The notes: a model not told the origin generated them from the letters alone. DNA of 64,000 nt from Mycobacterium gordonae (GCF_017086405.1 NZ_CP070973.1:2480001-2544000); one strand, 5' to 3'. Counted from the first letter of the stretch, positions 30,167 through 43,560 are shown. Program-made: numbers and translations.

Positions 30167-30450
30167 AGAAAATTCCCGGTCACCTGTAGCCGCAGTGCGG
30201 ATCAATAATCGGGCGGCGGTGGCAACACGCCAAGCGGCGTTCAGCGTCGGGTGCAGCATCGGCGCACCTCCGATCGTTGGAATAAATGCCCTGTAAAAGT
30301 GGGGTTTTGGACGCCATGTGGTGATGACGGTCAGCGGGTGGCCGATGATCGGGTCGGCGCCGTGTGACTGCAGAAAGATTCGCATTGCGGTTCCGTCTAT
30401 GAATTGCTAGGTTTTTTACAGAATTGCTGCAAGGGAATGTCGGGCGTTCA

Positions 30451-30456
30451 TATACT
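30451..30456 (+). promoter_or_regulatory. Candidate -10 box for PE_PGRS
   Basis: TATACT at 30451-30456 would start RNA about 42 bases before ATG 30505. The -35 region is not obvious. Confidence 0.35.
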
Positions 30457-30504
30457 CCGCATGTTCGATTCGCCAGCAGTCAACCTAATTGAGAGGACCG
30501 GGGC

Positions 30505-33500
30505 ATGTCCTACCTGTTTGCAGCACCCGAGGTATTGGCAGCGGCGGCGAACGATGTGACGAGGATCGGTTCGGCGCTCTGCGTGGCGAACGCCCAAGCG
30601 ATGGCCCCCGCGGTGAATCTGCTGCCCGCGGCCGCCGACGAGGTGTCGGCCGCCATTGCGGCGCTGTTCGCCGAGCACGCTGATCATTACCACGCCGTCA
30701 GTGTTGAGGTGGAGCTGTTCCCCGAGCGCTTCGCCCAGATACTGGCGTCCGGCGGCAGCTCCTATGCCTTCGCGGAGGCCACGAACGGAAACCTGCTGCA
30801 ACAGATCGAGCAGGCCACTCTGAACGTCATCAATGCGCCCAGCGAGCTGTTGACCGGGCGTCCGTTGATCGGCGACGGCGCCGACGGCGCAGCGGGCACC
30901 GGCAGCCGGGGTGGCGACGGCGGCTGGTTGTGGGGCAGCGGAGGCAACGGCGGCTCCGGGGCGCCTGGGGCCAACGGCGGCGCGGGCGGATCCGCCGGTC
31001 TGGTCGGCCGGGGTGGAAACGGTGGAGCGGGTGGGGCAGCGGTGGTCGCGGGCGGAGCCGGTGGCAACGGCGGCGCTGGCGGAGCCAGCGGCATCTTCGG
31101 TGGCTTCGGCGCCGGCAACGGCGGCGCGGGCGGGGCGGGCGCGGCCGGCGCGACAGGCCAGGCGGGTGGGGCCGGCGGCGCCGGCGGGGCCGGGGGGGCC
31201 AACATGCAGGTGCTGTTCGGCCAGGGCGGTTTGGGTGGCATCGGTGGTGCCGGAGGCGCAGGTGGTGTGGGCGCTGCGGGCGACGTCGCAAACGGTGTCT
31301 CGGCCAACGGTGGCAACGGCGGCATCGGTGGCGCCGGGGGGGCCGGCGGCGCGAACCGTGCCGTGCTGTTCGGTGCGGCGGGAGCCGGAGCCAGCGGCGG
31401 CTCCGGCGGGGCGGGTGGCGCCGGAGCTAGCGGGGGCGCAGGCTCGGGTCTAGGCATCGCCGGCGGAACGGGCGGCGATGGCGGCAGCGCCGGCGCGGGC
31501 GGTGCCGGTGGCGCCGCGAACTGGTTCGGCACCGGTGGCGGTGTCGCGGGTACTTCCGGTGTTGGCGGTGACGGCGGCCGGGGCGGAGACGGTGGTGCGG
31601 GTGCGGCGAACCTCGCGGCCGGAGGCAGCGGATACAGCGGCGGGGCCGGCGGGCACGGCGGTAAGGGTGGCTCGGCCGGGGTGGGCGGCATCAACGGCTC
31701 GGGCGGTCTGGGTGGCAATGGTGGCGCGGGTGGTTCCGGCGGCGACGGTGCCACCGGTGTGGGTGGGGCTGGTCAGGCCGGCGGTGCTGGTGGTGACGGC
31801 GGTGCTGCAGGCGCTGGGGGGTTGGCCGGCGGCGGTGCCGGTATCGCCGGTGCGGCGGGCAGCGCGGGGGCTGGCGGTGCCGGTGGGCGTGGCGGCGACG
31901 GTGGGGTCGGTGCTGGCAGCGCTGCAACGGGTGACGCCGGCTTTGCTGGTGGCGCCGGGGGTGTTGGCGGTGCGGGTGGTAATGCAGGAGCGAATGGGAT
32001 TAATGGGAATGGTGGGTCTGGTGGTAGCGGTGGTCAAGGCGGTGTCGGTGGGACGGGACGGACGGACACCGGTAGCGGCGCGGGCGACGGCGGCCGAGGC
32101 GGTGCCGGCGGCGCGGGTGGAATGGGCGGATTGGCTGGCACCGGCGGCACCGGCGGAACCGCCGGGGCCGGGGGTGATGGCGGTCAAGGCGGGACCGGTG
32201 GAGTAGGCGGCACCAACAACATGCCCTCGATAACTGCCGGTGCGGGTGGCATCGGCGGTCAGGGCGGTCAGGGCGCGGCTGACGTGGGCGGGGGCGCCGG
32301 ACACGGTGGTCGAGGCGGCGGCGGTGGTGCTGGTGGCGTCGACGCAACCGGCCAGGGCTCTGGCGGTCAGGGTGGCACTGGCGGCACCGGTGGTCAGGGG
32401 GGAGCCGGCGCTGCGAGTACCACGCCCGGCGTTGCCGGGTCTGACGGTGGACACGGCGGTGCCGCGGGTGATGGCGGCCAGGGCGGCGATTCCGGCGCGG
32501 GCGGCTTCAACGGCCTGGGCGGGGATGGCGGCACTGGTGGCAGAGGTGGCGCCGGTGGTGCCGGGTACGCAGACGACGGCGCCAACAACGCTGCTGCCGG
32601 CGGCGCGGGCGGCCGCGGCGGGGCGGGCGGCGTCGGCGGTGCGGCTGGAGCTGGCAGCGACATACCCGCCGATGCGGGCGCGGCCGGAACTGGTGGTCAA
32701 GGTGGCCAAGGCGGCGCCGGAGGTGCGACCACCACACCCGGTCACACCGCCGGCACTGGTGGTCAAGGTGGCGCTGGTGGTCAAGGCGCTATCGGCCGGG
32801 CTGGCAGTGGTAGCGGCTTCCACGGCGGCCAGGGCGGCGCTGGGGGCATGGGTGGTGTCGGCGGTTCGGCCGCAGCCGGTGGTAGCAACGGAAGCGGCGG
32901 TGTCGGCGGTCATGGCGGGGGTGGTGGTGCTGGAGCTGACGGTGCCATGGGCGTGGTTAGCGACGGCGGTTCCGGCGGTGCCGGTGGTGCTGGCGGCGAC
33001 GCCGGTGCTGGTGGTGCTGCAGGTGGCGGTGCGGGTGCTGCGGGGAGTGCCGGAAATGCCGGTGTCGGTGGGACAGGTGGCCGGGGCGGTAATGGTGGGG
33101 CTGGGGACAGCAACACGGCCGCGGGTGGCGCCGGGTACAACGGTGGCGCTGGAGGTGCCGGTGGTACTGGTGGTAGTGCAGATACCGGTGGTACCAATGG
33201 TGCCGGTGGGCTCGGTGGTAACGGCGGTGCCGGGGGTAACGGCGCTGATGGTGCCATAGGCGTTAGCAGCGCTGGTCAGGCCGGCGGCGCCGGCGGAAGC
33301 GGTGGTGACGCAGGTGCCGGCGGCATGGCCGGCGGCGGCCTGGGTGCTGCGGGTGTGGCTGGGGATGCCGGTCTCGGCGGTACCGGTGGCAACGGCGGCA
33401 ACGGTGGCGCAGGGGCAGACAATGCTGTTGCCGGTGGTGCCGGGTTCCGCGGCGGCGATGCAGGTGCGGGCGGTGCGGGCGGCAATTCGGGTATGGGTGG

Positions 33501-36500
33501 CACAAATGGCAGCGGAGGAGCCGGTGGTGTGGGCGGCCTCGGCGGCGACGGCAGTCTCGGTACCTCGAACACAGGCAAGTTCGGTGTCGGGACCGAGGGC
33601 GGTCAAGGTGGCGCTGGCGGCGTCGGGGGAGCTGGCGGCGCGGCCGGCACCGGCGGGGTGGGCGGCGCCGGGGGCAATGGCGGGCAGGGCGGCGAGGGGG
33701 GCCTGGGCGCTGTCGGCGGCGATGGGGGCTTCAACGGCACCGGCGGCGGTGGTGGCCGTGGCGGGCACGGCGGCGGTGGTGGAACGGGTGGCGCCGCCAC
33801 TAGTTCGAGCGGCATCGCCGGGCAGGGTGGCAACGGCGGTGCTGGGGGTGTGGCCGGGGGCGGCGGCATCGCGACCGGATTTAATGGGCAGGGCGGGGAC
33901 GGTAATCGCGGCGGCAACGGCGGGCAGGGCGGCGCTGGGGGAGCCGGGGCGGCCGGCGGTGTTGCCGGCGCTGGCGGCAACGGCGGCGCGGCCGGGGCTG
34001 GCGGCTCCGGGGGTTCCTCCCCCATTGGCACCGACGGCTTTGCCGGCACAGGCGGCTTTGGCGGAGGCGGCGGCATCGGCGGTGGCGGCGGGCAAGGCGG
34101 GGTCGCCGGGACCGCGGGCACCGGCGGGCGCGGTGGCGCCGGCGGCGCGGGTGGAGCCGCGGCTAACGGCGGCGATGCGCTCGGGCCGACCGGGTTCGGC
34201 GGCGCCGGCGTCAACGGTGGTGCCGGGGGCACGGGAGGACAAGGTGGCGCGGCCGGCGTTGGCGGAATCAACGGCGACGGCGGCTCTGGCGGTGCCGGCG
34301 GATCTGGAAGTAATGCCGGCGTGTCCGGCCTCGGTGCCGGCGGCAATATCGGCGGCAATGGTGGTCGCGGTGGTGATGGCGGGGCTGCGGGCAGCGGACT
34401 GGGCACCGCGGGTACCGGCGGCAACGGTGGCAACGGTGGGTCCGGCGGTGCCGGGGGCATCGGTGTCGGCGCTGCCGCCGGTACCGGCCAAACCGGTGGC
34501 ACCGGCGGTAACGGCGGCGATGGTGGCGCAGGGGGTAACGCGGGGAGTGCAACCGCGGTTAATGGCAGCGGTGGCGCCGGCGGTGCTGCCGGTCACGGCG
34601 GAGATGGTGGTTCGGGCCGCCTCGACACTGGTGCCGGCGCGGGAGCCGGCGGTGACGGCGGCAGCGGCGGCAGTGGAGGCAGTGGTGGTGCAGCCGGTAG
34701 CGGTGGTATCGGCGGCACGGCCGGTGACGGGGGCGACGCCGGTAATGCTGGCAGTGGCGGCAGGGGGGCCGACGGCCTGGCCGGGACTGGACACAACGGC
34801 GGCAACGGTGGCGAGGCCGGCAATGGTGGCGTCGGCGGTAATGCCGGCGGCGGTACCGCCAGCAACGGCGACGGTGGTACAGGTGGTGTGGGCGGCCAGG
34901 CTGGCAACGGTGGCTCGGGGACTGTCGACGTCGGCGCGGGTGCTGGCGCTGGCGGTCGCGGCGGCAATGGTGGTAGCGGCGGCGATGGCGGTGCGGCCGG
35001 TACCGGAGGTGTCGGCGGGTCTGTGGGAAGTGCCGGCCACGCTGGTGGTGGTGGCAACGGCGGCAGCGGTGCTGACGGCATGGCCGGAACCGGTCGCAAC
35101 GGCGCCATCGGTGGTGACGCCGGCCAGGGCGGCGTGGGCGGCAACGCTGCTAGCGCGAACAGCGCCAACGGAAATGGTGGGGACGGGGGTGTCGGCGGTC
35201 AAGGCGGCATAGGCGGCACTGGTACCTCGGTTGTGAGCGGAAAAGCGGGCAACGGTGGTCGTGGCGGCAACGGCGGGGCCGGCGGCGCCGGAGGTGCTGC
35301 CGGCACCACCGGTGTCGGCGGGAGTGCGGGCAACGGCGGACAAGGCGGTAGCGCCGGTGCGGGTGCGGTAGGCGGCAGCGCTGGGGAGAACGGCACCGCC
35401 GGAACTGGCGGCGTCGGTGGAACTGGTGGATCTGGCGGTGTGGGTGGCGCCGCGGTCGCAGCTGACGGTGTTGCCGGTCTAGGCGGCGGTGGTGGCGCTG
35501 GCGGCGCCGGCGGCGTCGGTGGCGCCACCAGTGGTGGTAACGGCCAAGGAGGGATCGGTGGCGGCGGTGGTAATGGTGGCGCCGGCGGCGTTGGTGGTGC
35601 CGGGCCGGACGGAGGTATTGCCGGTGCAGGCGGTGCCGGTGGCGCTGCCGGCGCCGGCGGTGCGGGAGGTGACTCCGCGCCGGGAACCGATGGCTTCAGC
35701 CGCAACGGCGGCAAGGGTGGTGCAGGTGGCATCGGAGGCCTCGGCGGCGCTGGTGGAACTGCCGGCGCACAAGGTACCGGCGGCCGCGGCGGCGGAGGAG
35801 GCGAAGGCGGCGCCGGAGGAGCGGGCGGCACCGCACCCGGCACCATCGGTGTAGCCGGTGGCGGTGGCAACGGTGGCGCGGCTGGCGGCGGCGGCCAAGG
35901 CGGCGCGGCCGCGGCCGGCGGCACCAATGGTGACGGAGGGGCTGGCGGAGCCGGTGGGGTCGGCGGCGTCGGCGGCGCTGCCTTCAATAACCAAAACGGC
36001 CGCTTCGGCGGCAACGGCGGCAACGGCGGCAACGGCGGCGCTGCAGGTTCCGGCCTCGGCAGCACCGGCACCGCCGGCGATGGCGGCAACGGCGGCGCCG
36101 GCGGTGCCGCGAGCCACGGCGGTGACGTCTTTGACGGCAGCGGCCACAACGGCGGTTCCGGTGGCCTTGGCGGCGATGGCGGCGATGGCGGTAACGCGGG
36201 TGGTGCCAGCGCCACCAACGGCAGTGGTGGGGCCGGTGGTGCGGGTGGTCGCGGCGGTAATGGTGGTACGGGCGTCGCCGACGCGGGTAGTGGGGCTGCG
36301 GCTGGTGGTAAGGGTGGCGTCGGTGGTAATGGCGGTGTGGGTGGCGCCGTCGGTAGCGGCGGTGTCGATGGGACCGCGGGGAAGGGCGGCGCCGGCGGCG
36401 CCGGTGGGGATGGCGGGATGGGCGGTGCTGCCCTGGTCGGTACGGGTCACACCGGTGGTGATGGTGGTGCCGCGGGGCAAGGCGGTGCGGGGGGTGCTTC

Positions 36501-39500
36501 CGGTGGTGTCTCTGCTAGTAGCGGAGTGGGCGGTCGAGGGGGTAACGGTGGCGCGGGCGGTGCTGGCGCCGATGGTGTTGCGGGTGTGGGAAGTGTTGGT
36601 CAGGCTGGTGCGGCTGGGGGTAACGGTGGAGCCGCCGGTATTGGCGGGTTTGGCTCCAGCGGCCGGGCTGCCGCTGGCAGTGGCGGTGTCGGCGGGCACG
36701 GCGGTAATGGTGGTGCTGGCGGCGATAGCACCGTCGCGGGTGCTGGGGGTTACGCAGGTGGGGCCGGTGGTGCGGGTGGCCAGGGCGGGACGACTGGTTT
36801 CGGCGGCATCAGTGGTGACGGCGGCCGCGGCGGTAACGGTGGTGCGGGTGGCGCCGGCGGTGATGGTCTGGCAAGTGGCAGCGGTGTTGGTCAGGCCGGT
36901 GGTGCCGGCGGTGTTGGCGGTGCCGCGGGTGCTGGTGGATTGGCTGGCGGCGGTGCTGGCGATCTGGGCTCGGAGGGTGATGCGGGCACTGGAGGTGCTG
37001 GTGGTCGTGGTGGTGATGGCGGGGCGGGCGCTGACAGCACCGTGGCGGGTGGCGTTGGGTTTGCCGGTGGCGCTGGTGGTGTGGGTGGCCAGGGCGGGTC
37101 GGCCGGTTTGGGTGGGACCAATGGTGCCGGCGGTCTGGGCGGCGATGGCGGAGTCGGCGGTCGTGGCGCGGACGGTCAGGCGAACGTCGGCGCCGTGGGT
37201 CAGGCCGGCGGCGCCGGCGGTAGGGGCGGTGACGCCGGTGCCGGCGGGGTGGCCGGAACCGGCGTGGGTGCTGGGGGCAGCGTGGGTGGTGCGGGCACCG
37301 GCGGTGCGGGGGGTCAGGGCGGTGACGGTGGGGCTGGTGGCGCCAACAGCGTCGCCGGCCAGGCAGGGTATGCCGGTGGTGCCGGTGGCGACGGTGGTCA
37401 GGGCGGGTCGGCCGGTGCTGGTGGCACGAACGGCGCGGGCGGCCTGGGTGGTGATGGGGGCCGTGGTGGCGCCGGCGCTGACGGCGAGGCCGGCGACGGT
37501 ACCGCCGGTCAAGACGGTGGTGCCGGTGGCAAGGGCGGGGACGCCGGTGCCGGGGGTGCGGCCGGCACCGGGGCGGGCGCTGCCGGGACCGCGGGCCGCG
37601 CTGGCGTCGGCGGTGCCGGTGGACAGGGCGGTGACGGTGGAACGGGCGATGACGCCTCCGCCGCCGGTGCAACCGGTCTGGCCGGCGGCGCCGGCGGTGC
37701 GGGCGGGCAGGGCGGGTCAGCTGGTCTAGGGGGTACCAATGGCGGTGGTGGACTGGGCGGTGACGGCGGCAATGGTGGCCGCGGTGCTGACGGCGCCGCG
37801 GGTGCGAGTTCCGTCGGGCAGGACGGCGGCACTGGGGGTAAGGGCGGTGACGCGGGCGCGGGCGGTGCGGCCGGCAGCGGCACGGGCGCGGCGGGCAGCA
37901 ACGGTGTCTCGGGCGATGGCGGGCACGGTGGAGACGGCGGAAGCGGCGGTGTCGGCAGCACCGGCGGCAGTAGCGGTGGCAACGGTTTCGACGGCGGAGC
38001 TGGAGGTGTCGGCGGTGCGGGTGGTAACGCAGGCGGCGGCGGCACCAACGGCAGTGGTGGGGCCGGTGGTGCGGGTGGTCGCGGCGGTAATGGTGGTACG
38101 GGCGTCGCCGACGCGGGTAGTGGGGCTGCGGCTGGTGGTAAGGGTGGCGTCGGTGGTAATGGCGGTGTGGGTGGCGCCGTCGGTAGCGGCGGTGTCGATG
38201 GGACCGCGGGGAAGGGCGGCGCCGGCGGCGCCGGTGGGGATGGCGGGATGGGCGGTGCTGCCCTGGTCGGTACGGGTCACACCGGTGGTGATGGTGGTGC
38301 CGCGGGGCAAGGCGGTGCGGGGGGTGCTTCCGGTGGTGTCTCTGCTAGTAGCGGAGTGGGCGGTCGAGGGGGTAACGGTGGCGCGGGCGGTGCTGGCGCC
38401 GATGGTGTTGCGGGTGTGGGAAGTGTTGGTCAGGCTGGTGCGGCTGGGGGTAACGGTGGAGCCGCCGGTATTGGCGGGTTTGGCTCCAGCGGCCGGGCTG
38501 CCGCTGGCAGTGGCGGTGTCGGCGGGCACGGCGGTAATGGTGGTGCTGGCGGCGATAGCACCGTCGCGGGTGCTGGGGGTTACGCAGGTGGGGCCGGTGG
38601 TGCGGGTGGCCAGGGCGGGACGACTGGTTTCGGCGGCATCAGTGGTGACGGCGGCCGCGGCGGTAACGGTGGTGCGGGTGGCGCCGGCGGTGATGGTCTG
38701 GCAAGTGGCAGCGGTGTTGGTCAGGCCGGTGGTGCCGGCGGTGTTGGCGGTGCCGCGGGTGCTGGTGGATTGGCTGGCGGCGGTGCTGGCGATCTGGGCT
38801 CGGAGGGTGATGCGGGCACTGGAGGTGCTGGTGGTCGTGGTGGTGATGGCGGGGCGGGCGCTGACAGCACCGTGGCGGGTGGCGTTGGGTTTGCCGGTGG
38901 CGCTGGTGGTGTGGGTGGCCAGGGCGGGTCGGCCGGTTTGGGTGGGACCAATGGTGCCGGCGGTCTGGGCGGCGATGGCGGAGTCGGCGGTCGTGGCGCG
39001 GACGGTCAGGCGAACGTCGGCGCCGTGGGTCAGGCCGGCGGCGCCGGCGGTAGGGGCGGTGACGCCGGTGCCGGCGGGGTGGCCGGAACCGGCGTGGGTG
39101 CTGGGGGCAGCGTGGGTGGTGCGGGCACCGGCGGTGCGGGGGGTCAGGGCGGTGACGGTGGGGCTGGTGGCGCCAACAGCGTCGCCGGCCAGGCAGGGTA
39201 TGCCGGTGGTGCCGGTGGCGACGGTGGTCAGGGCGGGTCGGCCGGTGCTGGTGGCACGAACGGCGCGGGCGGCCTGGGTGGTGATGGGGGCCGTGGTGGC
39301 GCCGGCGCTGACGGCGAGGCCGGCGACGGTACCGCCGGTCAAGACGGTGGTGCCGGTGGCAAGGGCGGGGACGCCGGTGCCGGGGGTGCGGCCGGCACCG
39401 GGGCGGGCGCTGCCGGGACCGCGGGCCGCGCTGGCGTCGGCGGTGCCGGTGGACAGGGCGGTGACGGTGGAAGGGGCGATGACGCCTCCGCCGCCGGTGC

Positions 39501-42500
39501 AACCGGTCTGGCCGGCGGCGCCGGCGGTGCGGGCGGGCAGGGCGGGTCGGCGGGTGCCGGCGGCGCCAACGGCGACGGCGGTCGGGGCGGCAGCGGCGGC
39601 ACCGGAGGCACGGGCGGCACCGGCGCGACCTTTTCAGGCAACGACGGCGGCATCGGCGGCACCGGCGGCCGGGGCGGTGACGCGGGCGCGGGCGGCGCAG
39701 CCGGCAGCGGCACGGGCGCGGCGGGCGGCAACGGACTTTCCGGTGACGGCGGTCAGGGTGGTCGCGGCGGTGAGGGCGGCGTCGCCGGGCGAGATGGCAA
39801 CGGCAATGGCTTCACCGGTGGGGCCGGCGGCGTCGGCGGTGCGGGCGGCAACGCAGGCGGCGGCGGCACCAACGGCAGCGGTGGTGCCGGCGGCACCGGC
39901 GGCCAGGGCGGTGCCGGCGCCAATGGTCGTCCGGACACCGGTGTCGGCGCTGACAACGGCGGCAACGGCGGTCGCGGTGGCAGTGGCGGCACCGGCGGCA
40001 TCGCCGGCACCGGCGGCACCGGCGGCATTGCCGGCGCCGGCGGGGACGGCGGCACGGGTGGCACCGGCGGTGTCGGCGGAACGAACTTCCACACGATGAT
40101 CACCGCTGGTGCTGGCGGCGCCGGCGGCCAGGGCGGCCAGGGTGCCGCTGACATCGGTGGCGGCGCCGGCAACGGTGGTGCCGGTGGCGCCGGAGGTGCC
40201 GGCGGGCTCGACGCGAGCGGCAACGGCGCGGGCGGTAACGCCGGCGCCGGCGGCGTTGGCGGAATGGGCGGCGCGGGCATCAGCGGTTCGACTCCCGGCG
40301 GTGCCGGCTCTGCTGGTGGCCGGGGCGGCGCCGGCGGCTCCGGTGGTCAGGGCGGCAACGGCAGCGCCTTCAACGGCGACGGCGGGTCCGGCGGTGCGGG
40401 CGGCCAGGGCGGCAGTGGCGGGGCCGGATACGCCGACGACGGCACCAACGACGCCGGTGACGGCGGGGCCGGCGGGACCGGTGGCGCAGGCGGCCAGGCC
40501 GGAGCGGCCGGCATCGGCGCCGGATTGTCCGGCAACAGCGGCACCGCCGGTGCCGGCGGCCACGGTGGCCAGGGCGGCCAGGGCGGTGTGGCCGCCGCCG
40601 GCGGGACGGCAGGCGACGGCGGCACGGGCGGCGCCGGGGGCACCGGCGGCAGCGGCGCAGACGGCGAGGCCGGAACCGGCCGGAATGGCGCCACCGGCGG
40701 TCAGGGCGGCGTGGGCGGTCGGGGCGGCAATGCCGGCGGCGCGACTGGTGTCAACGGCAGCGGCGGCGCCGGGGGGACCGGCGGTCATGGTGGTGTCGGC
40801 GGCTCGGGTATCGCTGACACCGGTGCCGGCGGCGGTGACGGCGGCCGGGGCGGCGACGGCGGGGCCGGCGGTGTCGGCGGCGCGGCGGGCACCGGAGGCA
40901 CCGGCGGTACGGTCGGCAGCGCCGGTGCCGGTGGGGATGGCGGTGCCGGCGGCACCGGGGCGAGCAACGTCACCGCCGGTATGGCGGGCGGCGATGGCGG
41001 CGCCGGCGGCCAGGGCGGGCAGGGCGCGACGGGTACCGCCCCGGCAGCTGGGGGATCGGGTGGGGCCGGTGGCACCGGCGGCGCCGATCTCAGCGGCAGC
41101 GGTACCGGCGGCCAGGGCGGCACCGGCGGAACCGGTGGTCAGGGCGGCACCGGGGCGGACAACAGCAAGAGCAATGGCTTCGGCTCCACGGGCGGCCAAG
41201 GCGGCGTCGGAGGCGCCGGTGGTCAGGGCGGCAACGCCGCCGCCGGCGGAACCAACGGCGGTGGTGGTGCGGGCGGTCAAGGCGGAACGGGCGGCACCGC
41301 CGGGCAGGGCACCGCCGCAGACGGCAGCGGCAGGGGCGGTGTCGGTGGTATCGGCGGCACCGGTGGTGTCGGCGGAACGGCAGGTACCGGCACCGGTGCG
41401 GTCGGTACCGCGGGCGCCGGCGGCCAGGGCGGTACCGGCGGTCAAGGGGGTGCGGGCGAGAACCGCAGTGGCGCCGGCGGACAGGGCGGCACCGGTGGTC
41501 AGGGCGGCGTCGACACCGGTGCCGGCGGCGGCACGGGCGGCCGAGGCGGCACGGGCGGCCAGGGTGGGGAAAACCTCGGCAGCGGCGCGGGCGCGGGCGG
41601 CAAGGGTGGCACCGGCGGGCAGGGTGGCGCCGACACCCGGGGTGGCGCCGGCACCGGCGGCCAGGGCGGTACCGGAGGAGCGGCCGGCGCCAACCCCAAC
41701 GCCTACGCCGGTGGCGGTGACGGCGGTGACGGCGGCACGGGTGGTCGCGGTGGCGACGGTGCTGCCGGGAGCAGTCGCACCGGCGGCACCGGCGGTGCGG
41801 GCGGCCAGGGCGGCGCCGGCACCAACGAGCTGTTCGGCGGTGACGGCGGCAACGGCGGCCAGGGTGGTGCCGGCGGAAGCGGCAGAGATCATGTCGACGG
41901 CGGCACCGGTGGTACGGGTGGCCAGGGCGGCGTCGGCGTGCAAGGCGGTGCGGCCGGGACTGGCGGTAAGGGCGGCACCGGCGGCGCCGGTGGCTTGAAC
42001 GCACGATTTGGCGACCCGGTCGGCGCCGGCGGACAGGGCGGTCACGGCGGTCAGGGCGGTGCGGACACCGGCTCCGGCGCCGGCGCCGGTGGTGTTGGTG
42101 GCACCGGTGGTATCGGCGGCGCCGACGAGGTCGGTGGAGTAGCCGGTGCCGGTGGTGCCGGTGGTCAGGGCGGCCAGGGCGGTGCCGGCCTTTCGCTCAA
42201 TTTCGGAAGCGGTGGCGGCACCGGAGGCAAGGGCGGCATCGGTGGCGCGGGTGGCCAGGGTGGTGCCGGCGGCGCGGCGGTTGCGGGTGGCACCAACGGC
42301 GCCGGAGGTGAGGGCGGCACCGGTGGAACTGGCGGAACCGGCGGCAAGGGCGGCGGCCAAACCGGGGTGGGCGGCACCGCAGGAGCCGGCGGCCAGGGCG
42401 GGACCGGAGGAGCCGCGGGTGCCGGCGGCGCCGCCGGCAGCGGCGGCGGGTCCGCCGGAGCCGTGGGCGACGGTGGCGATGGCGGTGCCGGCGGCGCCGG

Positions 42501-43518
42501 CGGGCAGGGCGGTCAGGGCCGCCAGGGAGCCCACGGCGGGGCCGGCGGTGCAGGGGGTACCGGCGCCGCGGGCGGCGCGGCGAGCGGCACCGGCCACGTC
42601 GCGGGTGACGGCGGCGTGGGCGGGACCGGCGGTGGCGGCGGCGCGGCCGATTGGGACTCCGTAGCCGGGACCGGAGGGGCCGGCGGCACCGGCGGGTCCG
42701 GCGGGGCAGCGACGGGCGGCGCAGACGGTGGCCTCGGCGGCAAAGGCGGGAACGGCGGCGTCGGCGGCGTTGGCGGCACTGGAAATGCGCAGTTGCGACC
42801 GGGCGAGATCGGGGGCACCGGTGGAGCCGGCGGCACCGGCGGCCAGGGCGGAAGCGCCGCCGCTGGCGGTATCAACGGTGCCGGTGGAGGCGGCGGGACA
42901 GGCGGTCAGGGCGGTCAGGGCGGCGCCGGCTTTGCCGACGATGGTCAGGACACCGCCGCAAACGGCGGTGCCGGCGGCACCGGCGGCGTCGGCGGCACCG
43001 GCGGCCTGGCCGGCAGCGGCACCGGCGCGGCTGGGAGCGCCGGCGCGGCGGGAACCGGTGGTCAGGGAGGTCAAGGCGGAACCGGCGGTCGCACCATCCA
43101 CGCTGGCAACAGCGCCGGCACGGGCGGCGTCGGCGGCCAGGGCGGCGCGGGCGGCCAGGGCGCGAACGGCCCGGCCGGCGGCGGTACCGGCTACAACGGT
43201 GGGCTGGGCGGCGCTGGCGGCGTCGGCGGCACCGGCGGATCCAACAGCACGGGCGTCGGCGGCACCGGAGGTGGGGGCGGCCAGGGCGGCGTCGGCGGCG
43301 ACGCCGGAGACGGCACCGGCGGCCAGCCGGGCGGCACCGGCGGCGCCGGCGGCACCGGCGGACAGGGCGGCATCGGCGGCGCCGGATCGAGCGGCGTGCC
43401 CGGGAGCACCGGTATCGGCGGCGTCAACGGCACCTTGGGCGACGGTCCGGTCGGCCCGCTCGGCGGCGCAGGCGGCTTGGGCGGCGGCGGCGGCACCGGA
43501 GGCGTCGGATCCAGCTAG
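30505..43518 (+). CDS. PE_PGRS family protein, 4337 aa
   Basis: ATG 30505 follows GAGAGGA and begins [20 protein letters not shown], a canonical PE domain of about 95 residues ending near [13 protein letters not shown]. The signature linker [11 protein letters not shown] comes next, then over 4200 residues of GGAGGxGG-type PGRS repeat up to [11 protein letters not shown] domains direct export by ESX-5-type systems to the cell surface; PGRS forms predicted polyglycine-II sheets. The frame stays open for 13 kb, which argues for selection. It is much longer than the PE_PGRS proteins I know from M. tuberculosis. It contains one nearly exact 1.5-kb internal duplication and an older diverged one. 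It is an orphan: no PPE partner follows. Confidence 0.96.
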   Translation: MSYLFAAPEVLAAAANDVTRIGSALCVANAQAMAPAVNLLPAAADEVSAAIAALFAEHADHYHAVSVEVELFPERFAQILASGGSSYAFAEATNGNLLQQIEQATLNVINAPSELLTGRPLIGDGADGAAGTGSRGGDGGWLWGSGGNGGSGAPGANGGAGGSAGLVGRGGNGGAGGAAVVAGGAGGNGGAGGASGIFGGFGAGNGGAGGAGAAGATGQAGGAGGAGGAGGANMQVLFGQGGLGGIGGAGGAGGVGAAGDVANGVSANGGNGGIGGAGGAGGANRAVLFGAAGAGASGGSGGAGGAGASGGAGSGLGIAGGTGGDGGSAGAGGAGGAANWFGTGGGVAGTSGVGGDGGRGGDGGAGAANLAAGGSGYSGGAGGHGGKGGSAGVGGINGSGGLGGNGGAGGSGGDGATGVGGAGQAGGAGGDGGAAGAGGLAGGGAGIAGAAGSAGAGGAGGRGGDGGVGAGSAATGDAGFAGGAGGVGGAGGNAGANGINGNGGSGGSGGQGGVGGTGRTDTGSGAGDGGRGGAGGAGGMGGLAGTGGTGGTAGAGGDGGQGGTGGVGGTNNMPSITAGAGGIGGQGGQGAADVGGGAGHGGRGGGGGAGGVDATGQGSGGQGGTGGTGGQGGAGAASTTPGVAGSDGGHGGAAGDGGQGGDSGAGGFNGLGGDGGTGGRGGAGGAGYADDGANNAAAGGAGGRGGAGGVGGAAGAGSDIPADAGAAGTGGQGGQGGAGGATTTPGHTAGTGGQGGAGGQGAIGRAGSGSGFHGGQGGAGGMGGVGGSAAAGGSNGSGGVGGHGGGGGAGADGAMGVVSDGGSGGAGGAGGDAGAGGAAGGGAGAAGSAGNAGVGGTGGRGGNGGAGDSNTAAGGAGYNGGAGGAGGTGGSADTGGTNGAGGLGGNGGAGGNGADGAIGVSSAGQAGGAGGSGGDAGAGGMAGGGLGAAGVAGDAGLGGTGGNGGNGGAGADNAVAGGAGFRGGDAGAGGAGGNSGMGGTNGSGGAGGVGGLGGDGSLGTSNTGKFGVGTEGGQGGAGGVGGAGGAAGTGGVGGAGGNGGQGGEGGLGAVGGDGGFNGTGGGGGRGGHGGGGGTGGAATSSSGIAGQGGNGGAGGVAGGGGIATGFNGQGGDGNRGGNGGQGGAGGAGAAGGVAGAGGNGGAAGAGGSGGSSPIGTDGFAGTGGFGGGGGIGGGGGQGGVAGTAGTGGRGGAGGAGGAAANGGDALGPTGFGGAGVNGGAGGTGGQGGAAGVGGINGDGGSGGAGGSGSNAGVSGLGAGGNIGGNGGRGGDGGAAGSGLGTAGTGGNGGNGGSGGAGGIGVGAAAGTGQTGGTGGNGGDGGAGGNAGSATAVNGSGGAGGAAGHGGDGGSGRLDTGAGAGAGGDGGSGGSGGSGGAAGSGGIGGTAGDGGDAGNAGSGGRGADGLAGTGHNGGNGGEAGNGGVGGNAGGGTASNGDGGTGGVGGQAGNGGSGTVDVGAGAGAGGRGGNGGSGGDGGAAGTGGVGGSVGSAGHAGGGGNGGSGADGMAGTGRNGAIGGDAGQGGVGGNAASANSANGNGGDGGVGGQGGIGGTGTSVVSGKAGNGGRGGNGGAGGAGGAAGTTGVGGSAGNGGQGGSAGAGAVGGSAGENGTAGTGGVGGTGGSGGVGGAAVAADGVAGLGGGGGAGGAGGVGGATSGGNGQGGIGGGGGNGGAGGVGGAGPDGGIAGAGGAGGAAGAGGAGGDSAPGTDGFSRNGGKGGAGGIGGLGGAGGTAGAQGTGGRGGGGGEGGAGGAGGTAPGTIGVAGGGGNGGAAGGGGQGGAAAAGGTNGDGGAGGAGGVGGVGGAAFNNQNGRFGGNGGNGGNGGAAGSGLGSTGTAGDGGNGGAGGAASHGGDVFDGSGHNGGSGGLGGDGGDGGNAGGASATNGSGGAGGAGGRGGNGGTGVADAGSGAAAGGKGGVGGNGGVGGAVGSGGVDGTAGKGGAGGAGGDGGMGGAALVGTGHTGGDGGAAGQGGAGGASGGVSASSGVGGRGGNGGAGGAGADGVAGVGSVGQAGAAGGNGGAAGIGGFGSSGRAAAGSGGVGGHGGNGGAGGDSTVAGAGGYAGGAGGAGGQGGTTGFGGISGDGGRGGNGGAGGAGGDGLASGSGVGQAGGAGGVGGAAGAGGLAGGGAGDLGSEGDAGTGGAGGRGGDGGAGADSTVAGGVGFAGGAGGVGGQGGSAGLGGTNGAGGLGGDGGVGGRGADGQANVGAVGQAGGAGGRGGDAGAGGVAGTGVGAGGSVGGAGTGGAGGQGGDGGAGGANSVAGQAGYAGGAGGDGGQGGSAGAGGTNGAGGLGGDGGRGGAGADGEAGDGTAGQDGGAGGKGGDAGAGGAAGTGAGAAGTAGRAGVGGAGGQGGDGGTGDDASAAGATGLAGGAGGAGGQGGSAGLGGTNGGGGLGGDGGNGGRGADGAAGASSVGQDGGTGGKGGDAGAGGAAGSGTGAAGSNGVSGDGGHGGDGGSGGVGSTGGSSGGNGFDGGAGGVGGAGGNAGGGGTNGSGGAGGAGGRGGNGGTGVADAGSGAAAGGKGGVGGNGGVGGAVGSGGVDGTAGKGGAGGAGGDGGMGGAALVGTGHTGGDGGAAGQGGAGGASGGVSASSGVGGRGGNGGAGGAGADGVAGVGSVGQAGAAGGNGGAAGIGGFGSSGRAAAGSGGVGGHGGNGGAGGDSTVAGAGGYAGGAGGAGGQGGTTGFGGISGDGGRGGNGGAGGAGGDGLASGSGVGQAGGAGGVGGAAGAGGLAGGGAGDLGSEGDAGTGGAGGRGGDGGAGADSTVAGGVGFAGGAGGVGGQGGSAGLGGTNGAGGLGGDGGVGGRGADGQANVGAVGQAGGAGGRGGDAGAGGVAGTGVGAGGSVGGAGTGGAGGQGGDGGAGGANSVAGQAGYAGGAGGDGGQGGSAGAGGTNGAGGLGGDGGRGGAGADGEAGDGTAGQDGGAGGKGGDAGAGGAAGTGAGAAGTAGRAGVGGAGGQGGDGGRGDDASAAGATGLAGGAGGAGGQGGSAGAGGANGDGGRGGSGGTGGTGGTGATFSGNDGGIGGTGGRGGDAGAGGAAGSGTGAAGGNGLSGDGGQGGRGGEGGVAGRDGNGNGFTGGAGGVGGAGGNAGGGGTNGSGGAGGTGGQGGAGANGRPDTGVGADNGGNGGRGGSGGTGGIAGTGGTGGIAGAGGDGGTGGTGGVGGTNFHTMITAGAGGAGGQGGQGAADIGGGAGNGGAGGAGGAGGLDASGNGAGGNAGAGGVGGMGGAGISGSTPGGAGSAGGRGGAGGSGGQGGNGSAFNGDGGSGGAGGQGGSGGAGYADDGTNDAGDGGAGGTGGAGGQAGAAGIGAGLSGNSGTAGAGGHGGQGGQGGVAAAGGTAGDGGTGGAGGTGGSGADGEAGTGRNGATGGQGGVGGRGGNAGGATGVNGSGGAGGTGGHGGVGGSGIADTGAGGGDGGRGGDGGAGGVGGAAGTGGTGGTVGSAGAGGDGGAGGTGASNVTAGMAGGDGGAGGQGGQGATGTAPAAGGSGGAGGTGGADLSGSGTGGQGGTGGTGGQGGTGADNSKSNGFGSTGGQGGVGGAGGQGGNAAAGGTNGGGGAGGQGGTGGTAGQGTAADGSGRGGVGGIGGTGGVGGTAGTGTGAVGTAGAGGQGGTGGQGGAGENRSGAGGQGGTGGQGGVDTGAGGGTGGRGGTGGQGGENLGSGAGAGGKGGTGGQGGADTRGGAGTGGQGGTGGAAGANPNAYAGGGDGGDGGTGGRGGDGAAGSSRTGGTGGAGGQGGAGTNELFGGDGGNGGQGGAGGSGRDHVDGGTGGTGGQGGVGVQGGAAGTGGKGGTGGAGGLNARFGDPVGAGGQGGHGGQGGADTGSGAGAGGVGGTGGIGGADEVGGVAGAGGAGGQGGQGGAGLSLNFGSGGGTGGKGGIGGAGGQGGAGGAAVAGGTNGAGGEGGTGGTGGTGGKGGGQTGVGGTAGAGGQGGTGGAAGAGGAAGSGGGSAGAVGDGGDGGAGGAGGQGGQGRQGAHGGAGGAGGTGAAGGAASGTGHVAGDGGVGGTGGGGGAADWDSVAGTGGAGGTGGSGGAATGGADGGLGGKGGNGGVGGVGGTGNAQLRPGEIGGTGGAGGTGGQGGSAAAGGINGAGGGGGTGGQGGQGGAGFADDGQDTAANGGAGGTGGVGGTGGLAGSGTGAAGSAGAAGTGGQGGQGGTGGRTIHAGNSAGTGGVGGQGGAGGQGANGPAGGGTGYNGGLGGAGGVGGTGGSNSTGVGGTGGGGGQGGVGGDAGDGTGGQPGGTGGAGGTGGQGGIGGAGSSGVPGSTGIGGVNGTLGDGPVGPLGGAGGLGGGGGTGGVGSS
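36214..37719 (+). repeat. PGRS internal duplication, copy 1 (about 1506 bp)
   Basis: Repeated at 38044-39549 with a fixed offset of 1830 bp (610 codons). The only difference noticed is C at 37643 against G at 39473 (GTGDD versus GRGDD). Confidence 0.9.
38044..39549 (+). repeat. PGRS internal duplication, copy 2 (about 1506 bp)
   Basis: Second copy of 36214-37719. The 324 bp between the copies is unique, so the original event may have been a tandem duplication of about 1.8 kb followed by loss or divergence of one end. Confidence 0.9.
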
Positions 43519-43560
43519 CCCACGCGCTGCGGCACCCACGTCTCCTCGATACGGAGCTTA

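Larger units (their letters stand above)
29961..30504. other. 544-bp intergenic region between divergent PPE-MPTR and PE_PGRS genes
   Basis: It is AT-richer than its surroundings, with no convincing gene. It holds the 10-bp direct repeat at 30057-30079, the twin GAATATTC stem at 30134-30166 and a candidate PE_PGRS promoter near 30451, each listed separately. Confidence 0.7.

Noticed and set aside
30143..30385. 80-codon minus-strand frame in the PPE/PE_PGRS gap
   Set aside because: No SD, no recognisable motif, and it runs through the twin GAATATTC stem; more likely chance.
37726..39342. Long open frames antisense to the PE_PGRS gene (also 31450-35343 and 39634-43539)
   Set aside because: They are mirror products of GGC/GCC repeats: low-complexity Ala/Thr/Pro-rich translations, no SD or start logic, and wholly inside a recognisable PE_PGRS gene.
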